Below, piece after piece: positions 1 to 5,661 of a DNA stretch of 8,098 bases. Made by a program: the position numbers and the translations under genes. The stretch is from Bacillota bacterium. Lineage in GTDB: Bacteria > Bacillota_E > Sulfobacillia > Sulfobacillales > Sulfobacillaceae. Location of the stretch: contig JAKADW010000081.1 in the NCBI GenBank assembly GCA_021820165.1, positions 1 to 8,098 on the forward strand, read 5' to 3'. A model generated the notes under the pieces. The model searched no databases, had not been told where the DNA came from, and saw nothing but the letters and a program-made list of their open reading frames with translations. Numbering within the stretch: the stretch's first letter is position 1; every line of letters starts with the position of its first letter.

Positions 1-1161
1 ATGGCCTTGGTATTGCCGGCCGCCAATAACGGCCCATACGGCCCCGGTGTGGGGATTTTCCACCATGACGGCCGCTTGGTAAGCGGGGTTGGACCCAAAG
101 TTGTGGGTCATCCACTGGTCCACGGCCTGCTGGGCAATGGTATAGATGGTGGGGTCGAGATTGGTGTAAATTTTAAGTCCGCCATCATAAATCTCTGCTG
201 GCGACAAACCCTTGTTTTCTAACACGTGAACCACATGCTGAATGTACCAGGGGTAGGGGGTGGTGCGATTCGACTGGTTAATCTTCTGAGGTTTAAAATG
301 AAGCGGTGCGCGATAAGCAGCTTGAGCCTGGCGTTCGGTAATATCTCCGTATTTAGCCATCGCTTGCAGCACCAACTTTTGCCGCGCTTTGGCGAGATGG
401 TAATGGACGAGAGGGTCGTAGAGGCTTGGCGCTTGGGGAAGTCCCGCCAGCATAGAGGCTTGAGCCAGGGTGAGCTTCCGCGGCGACTCATCGAAATAGG
501 CGCGGGCGGCCGCCGCAATGCCGTATGCGCCATCGCCCAGATAGACTTCGTTAAGATACATGTCAAGAATTTGCCGTCTGGGATAGCGGTGTGCGAGTTC
601 CAACCCCAGGACAAACTCTTGAATCTTGTAACGAAGCGTACGATTATCCCGCAGGTAGAGCATTTTCGCTAACTGCTCGGAAATGGTACTGGCCCCTTGA
701 AGACCGCCGGTATGTAATAAGTCATGGACGGTGGCACGGGCGATGGCGCGGACATCCAGTCCATTCTGATGCCAAAAGTTATGATCTTCGATGGCTACCA
801 CGGCTTCCTGCATCGAGGGGGACACATCGGATAAAGGCACGTCGATCCGATTAATATTGAGATGAAGGTAGGCCACCGGTTTGTTAAAGCGATCGTACAC
901 AACCGAGTCTTGGCCGGTCCGCGCCACGTTTACCAAGCCACCCAGTTGCGGCATATGGTCGATGGCCGAGACCGTTTCGTATCCGGCAAAGATGACACCC
1001 AGCAGAAGCACCAGAGCGAAGGCGCCGAGTACCATCTGGTACCAGCGCCATTGATGGAGGCGGAAGCGAAACCCAATCCATCGGCTTTTTAACCGGGTCC
1101 CGCAATGGCGACAAAATTGGGATCCGGGGAAATTGTCACGCTGACATTTGGGACAGCGCAT
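1..1161 (-). CDS. Class A penicillin-binding protein, N-terminal part (GT51 peptidoglycan glycosyltransferase), runs off the window
   Basis: This is a bifunctional cell-wall synthase: it polymerises lipid II glycan strands outside the membrane and, through its missing C-terminal part, cross-links peptides. The frame is open for 387 codons from ATG 1161 to base 1, with no stop. Residues 3-20 form a zinc ribbon (C3xxC6, C17xxC20). A membrane helix spans about 42-61. The GT51 domain has E125-D126 as motif 1 and GASTISEQLAK (156-166) as motif 2. E182 sits 57 residues after E125, the usual spacing of the second catalytic Glu. YLNEVYLGDGAYGIAAAA (202-219) follows. A linker then leads to the first strand of the transpeptidase region (AVMVENPHTGAVWAVIGG). 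The SxxK serine lies outside the window. The start is supported by AGGAGG five bases upstream. Oddities are the cytoplasmic zinc ribbon and H131-Q132 where many relatives have x-H in motif 1. The family assignment is secure; the exact paralogue (ponA/pbpF-like) is not. Confidence 0.95.
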   Translation of the reverse strand, partial: MRCPKCQRDNFPGSQFCRHCGTRLKSRWIGFRFRLHQWRWYQMVLGAFALVLLLGVIFAGYETVSAIDHMPQLGGLVNVARTGQDSVVYDRFNKPVAYLHLNINRIDVPLSDVSPSMQEAVVAIEDHNFWHQNGLDVRAIARATVHDLLHTGGLQGASTISEQLAKMLYLRDNRTLRYKIQEFVLGLELAHRYPRRQILDMYLNEVYLGDGAYGIAAAARAYFDESPRKLTLAQASMLAGLPQAPSLYDPLVHYHLAKARQKLVLQAMAKYGDITERQAQAAYRAPLHFKPQKINQSNRTTPYPWYIQHVVHVLENKGLSPAEIYDGGLKIYTNLDPTIYTIAQQAVDQWMTHNFGSNPAYQAAVMVENPHTGAVWAVIGGRQYQGH

Positions 1162-1183
1162 AGAATCCTCCTAATAACCCAAA

Positions 1184-1248
1184 ATGATTTCTCTATCATA
1201 TTATTCGCGGCACCGATCGAAATTTGGCGGAAGGGCGCACGTCGCCAA
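1184..1248 (-). promoter_or_regulatory. Probable promoter/leader region of the PBP gene with an inverted repeat
   Basis: This 192-base gap separates the SDR stop from the PBP start. On the minus strand a TATGAT hexamer about 35 bases before the ATG could be a -10 box, but the -35 match is poor. Just upstream is a perfect 6-bp inverted repeat, TTGGCG/CGCCAA (1224-1229 and 1243-1248, 13-base spacer), which could bind a regulator or be chance. I see no gene here. Confidence 0.3.
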
Positions 1249-1294
1249 TGAGTGTAGCATCTCCGTGCGCGGCTAGGGTCCGCGAATAGTCTGG

Positions 1295-1318
1295 AAAAAT
1301 CAGGAGGGCAGAGGCTCC
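1295..1318 (-). terminator. Weak candidate terminator after the SDR gene
   Basis: Read on the minus strand, a 4-bp GGAG/CTCC stem with an 8-base loop is followed two bases later by ATTTTT, 36 bases past the SDR stop codon. The stem is short, so this may be a weak or false terminator. Transcription could continue into the PBP gene. Confidence 0.3.
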
Positions 1319-1353
1319 GGCCACAAGCGTACTATTATGCCAACGGGCTCAAA

Positions 1354-2277
1354 CTAACGGAAGGCTTCAATCCATTCGAGATTATCGACATCCCAACCGT
1401 GGGCGGCGATAAGTCCCCAACAATCCGGTCGCGACCCGTCAGTGTCGGTGACTCCATAGCGATCGGCCAATTCACGGGAGGTTAGAATGCGGCCTCGGAA
1501 ACGGGACAGGTCAGGATCCGCGGCCAGGGCCCGAATACCCCGGGCTACATAGGTCGGCGATTCCGAAATGGCGAAGCTGGGAGTGTTCTGGCACGCCTCG
1601 CGCCAATTTTTCTCGGATACCCCGAAAAAGTGAAGCATGGCTTCCGAACGCAGCCATCCCGGCGTCACCCCAAGAGCGGTGACGGGATAGTGGGCGAGTT
1701 CATAGGCCAAGCCCTGCACGATCCGTCCCACATTGGTTTTGACAAGGTCGTAATAGAAACCTACGTTGTGGCGAAAATCCCGGTTCGCCTTGGCGGTCCC
1801 ATCGGTCATTTCGATAATGAGCCCGCGGTCCCCGCGAAGCATTAAAGGCAACGCATGGTGAAGAGTGATGAGATGGGTATCGACTCCCATCCGCAACATG
1901 CGAAGCCCCCCATCTAGATCATGTTGCCAGAGGCGTTTGTCATATTCTGCATATCGGTCGCCGCCAAACATGTCGTTGACGAGAATGTCTAACCGGCCTT
2001 GCTCGTCCCCAATCCTCTGAATGAGGGCCGTGACGGCCGCTCCATCAAGGTGATCGACGCGCACCGCTTCGCCACGTCCTTGAGCTTTATGCAACAATTC
2101 CTTCGTTTCTTCGATCGTTTCCGGCCGACCCATTTCGGAGGGACCGTGGAATCGGCTGCTACGCCCGGTGGCATAGACAAAGGCCCCCGCTCGGGCAAGC
2201 TCGACAGCGATGGCGCGTCCTGCGCCCCGGGTGGCGCCCGCCACCAGTGCAACGCGGCCATCCAGTCCATGATTCAT
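1354..2277 (-). CDS. Short-chain dehydrogenase/reductase (SDR), DHRS1-like
   Basis: This is a 307-residue cytoplasmic NAD(P)-dependent oxidoreductase of the SDR superfamily; the substrate cannot be told from sequence. A Rossmann fold begins at residue 9, with the cofactor loop GATRGAG (14-20). LVND (99-102) replaces the usual NNAG strand. The catalytic pair is Y176-DLV-K180 in GFYYDLVKTN. The usual catalytic Ser position is occupied by the MTDGT stretch (157-161), so a Thr may substitute. VTPGW (204-208) is the typical PG motif after strand 6. Extra segments at 40-60 and after 280 make it longer than the 250-residue norm, as in DHRS1-type SDRs. I chose ATG 2277 over an upstream in-frame start at 2373 because homology begins there and GGAAGGAT lies nine bases before it. 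It sits 168 bases after the operon terminator at 2446 and is probably its own unit. Confidence 0.9.
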   Translation of the reverse strand: MNHGLDGRVALVAGATRGAGRAIAVELARAGAFVYATGRSSRFHGPSEMGRPETIEETKELLHKAQGRGEAVRVDHLDGAAVTALIQRIGDEQGRLDILVNDMFGGDRYAEYDKRLWQHDLDGGLRMLRMGVDTHLITLHHALPLMLRGDRGLIIEMTDGTAKANRDFRHNVGFYYDLVKTNVGRIVQGLAYELAHYPVTALGVTPGWLRSEAMLHFFGVSEKNWREACQNTPSFAISESPTYVARGIRALAADPDLSRFRGRILTSRELADRYGVTDTDGSRPDCWGLIAAHGWDVDNLEWIEAFR

Positions 2278-2394
2278 TGGGCTCAGATCCTTCCGTAAGA
2301 AATTCCGGCAATCACCAGTGTACCGCGAAAAATGATGTTGGAACGTCACATACCTATGGAGTTCTGGGGACATCCCGGGAAGAAAACCGTTTCG

Positions 2395-2445
2395 ACCCCG
2401 AAGTGGGGTGGTTCCAGGGAAGGTTCCGCTCTCGGTCCCTGGGAC
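2395..2445. repeat. Two adjacent inverted repeats between the SDR gene and the operon terminator
   Basis: ACCCC-GAAGT-GGGGT (2395-2409) is a perfect 5-bp hairpin. Next to it, 2411-2420 and 2436-2445 pair over 10 positions with one G·T wobble (loop 15). The second hairpin abuts the T-tract of the terminator at 2446-2471. On the minus strand these lie in the untranslated stretch 2278-2445 upstream of the SDR gene. They could be leader structure, a second terminator element or an operator. No function can be assigned. Confidence 0.5.
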
Positions 2446-2471
2446 ATAAAAAGACGGCCTCAGCGGGCCGT
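2446..2471 (-). terminator. Rho-independent terminator ending the acyl-CoA synthetase/coiled-coil/SelW operon
   Basis: On the minus strand a perfect ACGGCC/GGCCGT stem (2466-2471 with 2454-2459) with a six-base loop is followed by CTTTTTAT. The stop codon of the SelW-like gene (2460-2462) lies in the loop, and that gene's codons 81-82 form the 5' arm. A ribosome finishing this gene would therefore cover the hairpin. Confidence 0.85.
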
Positions 2472-2711
2472 CACCATCTCAGTCATGCGTTCGACTGATT
2501 CTCCGGGTTCGGGCAACCGGTCGCCCTCGTTCCTTATGGAGAAAAGGAGGGTTCCATCTAGACGCACCTCGAAGATTCCTCCGGACGAGGGAATGAGCGT
2601 TGCCGTTGAGACTTGGTTCTTGTACTTGTTCAGAATTTCGCTCACCACCCGCGTGGCGTGGGGAAGGTAGCCTCACGCCGTGCAGTATCGAATCTCTATC
2701 TGCCTCGGAAT
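2460..2711 (-). CDS. SelW-like Rdx-family protein, probable selenoprotein (in-frame UGA as Sec in CxxU)
   Basis: This is a small thioredoxin-fold redox protein of the Rdx (SelW/SelT/SelH) family, presumably cytosolic; its substrates are unknown. The hallmark is TLIPSSGGIFEV (38-49) followed by LDGTLLFS (51-58) and a C-terminal helix. ORF calling ending at TGA 2460 gives only 62 residues from GTG 2648 and lacks the first strand and redox motif. The same frame continues upstream through UGA 2673-2675 as IEIRYC-TA-U-GYLPHA, the classic SelW beginning. Read through from ATT 2711 the product is 83 residues with Cys10 and Sec13, the numbering of human SelW (about 87 residues). There is no ATG/GTG/TTG between the upstream TAA (2727-2729) and the UGA, so the start is uncertain: ATT 2711, ATA 2699 or ATT 2693. 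AAGGGGGAG at 2712-2720 is a good Shine-Dalgarno sequence, but too close to ATT 2711. It lies 47 bases after the last coiled-coil gene and is likely co-transcribed. Alternative: a Cys version broken by a nonsense mutation. Confidence 0.75.
2641..2665 (-). promoter_or_regulatory. Candidate bacterial SECIS hairpin downstream of the UGA
   Basis: Starting 7 bases after the UGA, CCAC (2658-2661) pairs with GUGG (2645-2648). This is extended below a C·U mismatch by UUC/GAG. The 9-base loop begins with G and lies about 16-24 bases from the UGA; its CC and GG could pair further. Loop distance and a G at the start of the loop fit the known bacterial SECIS pattern that binds SelB. The stem is modest and was not energy-scored. 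Confidence 0.45.
2673..2675 (-). other. In-frame UGA, predicted selenocysteine codon
   Basis: It is preceded by TGC-ACG-GCG (C-T-A) and followed by GGC-TAC-CTT (G-Y-L), placing U at the resolving/catalytic position of the SelW CxxU motif. Conservation of family residues on both sides argues against a random stop. Confidence 0.7.
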
Positions 2712-2758
2712 CTCCCCCTTTGTGGCTTACATTAGTTTAGCGGATCCGTGGCGCGCTT

Positions 2759-3298
2759 TCAAGGCAGGCTGTGGGATACGGTCCCTAAAAGTGCCATTTT
2801 GGATGCCATTTGCTGAAGCAGTTGAGCGGTGGTCGCTGACGCCTGATTAAGCGCCTCCACGAGTTGGTTGGCCTGTTCGGTAACCGGAACCAGACCAACC
2901 GGAGATCGGAACGTACTATTGGTTTGTCGTACGGCGGATTGGTTTTGGCGTAGGGCGCCATCGGTCCTCACCAACCCTTGATTCAAGAGAGCGAGCGTCG
3001 ACCAGATGCTCTCTTGATTCTTTAAGATGGCGGACATCTGGCCGGCTTCCCCCACTAAATTTCCGTTGACGCTGGAAATGCTCCCGTTGATGGTGGCCAA
3101 GTGCTGATTCATCACTTGGATGCTCTGAAGCTCGGTCACCACCGACGCGGTGAGATGGCGGGTGGCCGTAAGATCGGCCACCACCTGGCGCGAGTCCTGG
3201 TCAATCCGATGCTGTTGGTAGGTCTGGCGGGCAAGGCCAATGCCTGTGCCCACCAAGCCAACTAAAACTAGGGCCGCTGGGATAAGATGACGGTTCAC
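2759..3298 (-). CDS. Single-span membrane protein with helical extracytoplasmic domain (coiled-coil protein 5 of 5)
   Basis: This 179-residue protein belongs to no family I recognise. One hydrophobic segment (about 5-23, LIPAALVLVGLVGTGIGLA) follows a short basic start (NRH), suggesting N-in and an external C-terminal domain. The remainder is predicted helical, rich in Gln, Ser, Asn, Ala and Leu, with repeated small-residue stretches such as LATINGSISSVNGNL (67-81). It has no cysteine, so it is not an obvious direct partner for disulfide chemistry. The start is GTG 3298, chosen because GGAGG lies eight bases upstream; only one base separates it from the preceding stop. It is similar in plan, and faintly in sequence (INGxxxxxNG/LNGxxxxING), to coiled-coil protein 3. 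Translation is probably coupled to the preceding gene. Function unknown. Confidence 0.85.
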   Translation of the reverse strand: MNRHLIPAALVLVGLVGTGIGLARQTYQQHRIDQDSRQVVADLTATRHLTASVVTELQSIQVMNQHLATINGSISSVNGNLVGEAGQMSAILKNQESIWSTLALLNQGLVRTDGALRQNQSAVRQTNSTFRSPVGLVPVTEQANQLVEALNQASATTAQLLQQMASKMALLGTVSHSLP

Positions 3299-3299
3299 G

Positions 3300-4013
3300 T
3301 TACAATCCTCCCAAAATGGACTGAATCGGCGAAATGACGGAGCTTCCCGGGGACGCTGAGGATGTCGTCGGTCCTGATGAGTGTCGGGCGGATGACCCTG
3401 AGGAACCGAAAATGGAGGGAAGTAAAGATGTCAGCGGGGCATTCACCACAGGAAGGGTGGTGTTTGACTGCAAGGCGTGGAGCGATGCCAGGACCCCGCG
3501 CAAGGTGTTGGACAACGCTGCCATGTTGTTGGAGAGTCCGACGGAGGCCTGATACACCGTGGCCATCGCATGATCGACTTGGGAGACTTGCCCTCCCAAC
3601 GCGAGGATCTTGGCCTTGACGGCGGCGTTGTCTTGATGGGTTACGCCTTCCCGGCTGATGATGGCGTGTTGACTTTGGACAAGAGCCTGGTTAAGGGAGA
3701 CGGCCTTGGCCATGAAATGGAGTGCCTCTCTATTTTTGGCTACTTCTTCGCTCAGCTGCTTTTGGGACGACGCCAGGGCTCCCAACTGCCGATGGGCTTG
3801 TTGCAGGTTTTTCAGGACGCCGCTGGCTTGCCCCTCAAGGTTTTGGTTGGATGACGCCAGACGATGAACCATCGAGAACAAGTTCTCTCTTCGGGCACGA
3901 CGAAGGGCGGGCGAAGCGGTGTGGATGAGGGATGGCGTGAGATGATAGGTAGCCACGGCAGAACCGAGGAACACCAGAAGACTCGACATTAAGACGGTGG
4001 GCGATCGTGTCAT
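3300..4013 (-). CDS. Single-span membrane protein with long helical domain and Ser/Gly-rich tail (coiled-coil protein 4 of 5)
   Basis: At 237 residues this is the longest of the five anchored proteins. A hydrophobic segment lies at about 7-23 (VLMSSLLVFLGSAVATY). A region of about 40-190 follows with Leu/Ala/Gln heptad-like spacing (for example LASSNQNLEGQASGVLKNL at 52-70), consistent with coiled coils or a helical bundle. The last 35 residues are low-complexity Ser/Gly/Pro/Thr, unlike the siblings, and could span or attach to the wall. The ribosome binding site is near-ideal: AAGGAGGT seven bases before ATG 4013, 22 bases after the previous stop. No enzymatic motif and no cysteine are seen. 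Function unknown; membership in the operon is clear from spacing. Confidence 0.85.
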   Translation of the reverse strand: MTRSPTVLMSSLLVFLGSAVATYHLTPSLIHTASPALRRARRENLFSMVHRLASSNQNLEGQASGVLKNLQQAHRQLGALASSQKQLSEEVAKNREALHFMAKAVSLNQALVQSQHAIISREGVTHQDNAAVKAKILALGGQVSQVDHAMATVYQASVGLSNNMAALSNTLRGVLASLHALQSNTTLPVVNAPLTSLLPSIFGSSGSSARHSSGPTTSSASPGSSVISPIQSILGGL

Positions 4014-4035
4014 GCGGATGACCTCCTTTCGGGGG

Positions 4036-4536
4036 TTAGGGTAGTTTGCGATTGGTCTCTTCGAGCACGCGGTTCAGTGCTCGATTGAGCGACAACAACT
4101 GGCCTAAGTTGGCTAAGATCGCTCGATTAGCGGCATCAACCGCCAACAATTCACGATTCACCGTATGGGTGGGGCTGAGCCCAGCGGTGAGGCTTTGGGC
4201 GGCTTGGTTGGTATTTTTGGTGATGGTGGCCACTTGACCGTTAATAGAAGTCACGGTGCCGTTTAAGCGGACGAGACCGCCTTCAATAGCGCGCGTGCCG
4301 GACTCCGTACCTTTCAGGCGCGCGGCCAGCGCTCCGGAGGATCGGTTGACGGCGCCTAAACGGGTCAGTTGCCCGTTTAAGGTTTTGGTACTGTCCCGGG
4401 CGACATGGAGCTCCGCATGCACCTCACTTAACCGATGGGCGACATTAGCCTCTAGGTGGACCTCGGCGAAGGTGGCGCCCCCGCCAATGAGGGACAAGAA
4501 AGCCGCGCCCCAGAGCATCCAAAGCGTGTGTTTCAT
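4036..4536 (-). CDS. Signal-anchored or secreted helical protein (coiled-coil protein 3 of 5)
   Basis: This 166-residue protein begins with KHTLWMLWGAAFLSLIGGG and then ATFA-EV, so it could be a signal anchor or a cleaved signal peptide (cleavage after Ala24). The body is helical and rich in Leu, Ala, Asn, Thr and Gly, with phased LxxLNG-type repeats: TLNGQLTRLG (52-61) and LVRLNGTVTSINGQVATI (87-104). These resemble long heptad segments of other membrane-anchored bacterial helical bundles. It ends ETNRKLP. ATG 4536 overlaps the upstream TGA by four bases (ATGA), a hallmark of translational coupling. It has no cysteine and no catalytic motif. Homology to known families is not recognised. Confidence 0.85.
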   Translation of the reverse strand: MKHTLWMLWGAAFLSLIGGGATFAEVHLEANVAHRLSEVHAELHVARDSTKTLNGQLTRLGAVNRSSGALAARLKGTESGTRAIEGGLVRLNGTVTSINGQVATITKNTNQAAQSLTAGLSPTHTVNRELLAVDAANRAILANLGQLLSLNRALNRVLEETNRKLP

Positions 4537-5033
4537 GGGGTTTTCGCCTCAATCGTCGAGGCGTTTTGCAGGACTTGGCGCATGGTGGAGACCTCCTCTT
4601 GAGAGAGCGATTTCAGCGTGTCAAGCGTCTCTAACAGCCGAGCGGTGGATTGGGTGAGCGCTGTCACGTGGGCATTCACGATACCGGAGGACGCCCCCGC
4701 ATTATGAGAGGTGGCCACAATATTCCCCTCTTTCCGATTGGTCACGCGGTTAATGTGTTGCAACTGCGTCACGTCTCCTTGAATGGCAGCCGCTTGGGCA
4801 TTCAACTGCGACAAGGAACCCGTAATCCCGCGAGTCAGCGCAAGCATCTCACCCAAGGCGTTGTTTTTGGCCACCATCTGCCGTTGTACCGTCACGATGG
4901 CATGGGTGGCGTGAAGATTTTTCTGAAGCGCCTGATTCAACCCCCAGAGCTTCACGGCCAAGAGACTAGATTGGCCAGCTAGCCCGGCCAATATAACAAT
5001 CCCGGCGCCCAATGCCAGGGTTTTCACGGACAT
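4533..5033 (-). CDS. Single-span membrane protein with helical domain (coiled-coil protein 2 of 5)
   Basis: This 166-residue protein has a hydrophobic segment at about 5-28 (TLALGAGIVILAGLAGQSSL) after MSVK, predicted N-in with the rest outside. The body is Gln/Asn/Ala/Thr-rich helix (for example LSQLNAQAAAIQGDVTQL at 74-91) with a likely break around NRKEGN (98-103). No cysteine is present. ATG 5033 has GAGGAGG eight bases upstream, and 13 bases separate it from the previous gene's stop. It overlaps the next gene by ATGA. Its length equals that of protein 3 (166), suggesting duplication followed by strong divergence, but I cannot show alignment by eye. Function unknown. Confidence 0.85.
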   Translation of the reverse strand: MSVKTLALGAGIVILAGLAGQSSLLAVKLWGLNQALQKNLHATHAIVTVQRQMVAKNNALGEMLALTRGITGSLSQLNAQAAAIQGDVTQLQHINRVTNRKEGNIVATSHNAGASSGIVNAHVTALTQSTARLLETLDTLKSLSQEEVSTMRQVLQNASTIEAKTP

Positions 5034-5046
5034 ATTCCACCCCTCC

Positions 5047-5661
5047 TCAGCGGCCTGCCATCGATTGGGTAATCGTCACGGCTGGTTTAAGGTCATCATG
5101 CAGGATCGCTTGGCTCGTGCCTTTAAGGCGCTCCATGACCTGTTGCTCTTGCTGAGCCAGTGCGACCACTTGGCCCATATCCTGGGCTTGGTTTCGGGCG
5201 CTCTGTTGGACAATCTGCATCATGGCCGCCAAAGACCCCGTCGTTCCTTGGATGGTGCGGGTCAACGGTATCTGGGCCGCTGTCAACGCCCTGAGACGCG
5301 AGACCTCGCCCAGTTGACCCTGCAACTGGCGGGAGGACTTTTCGAGGTCCTTTTCAAGGATGCGATTACGAGACTCCTCCGCGTCCATTTTCTCTAGAAC
5401 CCGCACCATGTGTTGATTCTCTTTGGCCACCGTTTGGGTTGAGCGGCCGATGGATGTCACCTCCCCCAAGACATTGAACAGCGCGGCAGACTTCCTGAAC
5501 TGGACCAGGTGTTGGCTTGTAGCGAGCCGCCCTGAGGGTCTCGATAGTGCGCTAATACTTGGCCAAGCCACCACCAGCATGGACATGAGGCCCAGTATCC
5601 AACGCCATTGCCGGCGGGAAAGGGAACGAAAGGACGCACGATTGTGCGCTGGCCCAATCAT
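5047..5661 (-). CDS. Single-span membrane protein with charged coiled coil (coiled-coil protein 1 of 5)
   Basis: This is a 204-residue protein of no recognised family. A basic N-terminus (RRQWR, 16-20) precedes a hydrophobic helix at about 21-39 (WILGLMSMLVVAWPSISAL). The positive-inside rule places the N-terminus in the cytosol. Residues 70-130 form the most charged coiled coil of the five (ENQHMVRVLEKMDAEESRN, then ILEKDLEKSSRQLQGQLGEV). A second Gln/Ala-rich helix runs to about 185. ATG 5661 overlaps the stop of the acyl-CoA synthetase gene (ATGA), so the two are translationally coupled. GGGTGAT just upstream is a modest ribosome binding site, in keeping with coupling. Being first after the synthetase, it is a natural candidate for a membrane partner, but that is inference. 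Confidence 0.85.
   Translation of the reverse strand: MIGPAHNRASFRSLSRRQWRWILGLMSMLVVAWPSISALSRPSGRLATSQHLVQFRKSAALFNVLGEVTSIGRSTQTVAKENQHMVRVLEKMDAEESRNRILEKDLEKSSRQLQGQLGEVSRLRALTAAQIPLTRTIQGTTGSLAAMMQIVQQSARNQAQDMGQVVALAQQEQQVMERLKGTSQAILHDDLKPAVTITQSMAGR

Noticed and set aside
226..1092. Several plus-strand ORFs of 76-148 codons across the PBP gene
   Set aside because: They lie opposite a well-supported GT51 coding frame, lack family motifs and are antisense shadows.
1262..1290. CGCGG/CCGCG hairpin as a terminator of the SDR gene
   Set aside because: The stem is only 5 bp and no T-tract follows on either strand.
2278..2373. Extended N-terminus for the SDR from an upstream in-frame start at 2373
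   Set aside because: The extra 32 residues have no SDR character, while ATG 2277 has a Shine-Dalgarno and fits the family start.
2395..2445. T-box-like stretch on the plus strand (GGGGTGGTTCC followed by a TCCCTGGGAC hairpin)
   Set aside because: It matches the T-box core at only about 10 of 14 positions. There is no recognisable Stem I upstream (that region is SDR coding sequence) and no plus-strand gene downstream. Kept only as inverted repeats.
2479..2676. 65-codon minus-strand ORF starting at GTG 2676, overlapping the predicted Sec codon
   Set aside because: It is in another frame from the SelW-like protein, is Arg/Pro-rich with no family resemblance, and is explained as a shadow.
2759..5661. 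Mce (mammalian cell entry) proteins
   Set aside because: Gene order recalls an mce operon, but the proteins are too short and show no MCE beta-barrel domain sequence; the bodies are helical throughout.
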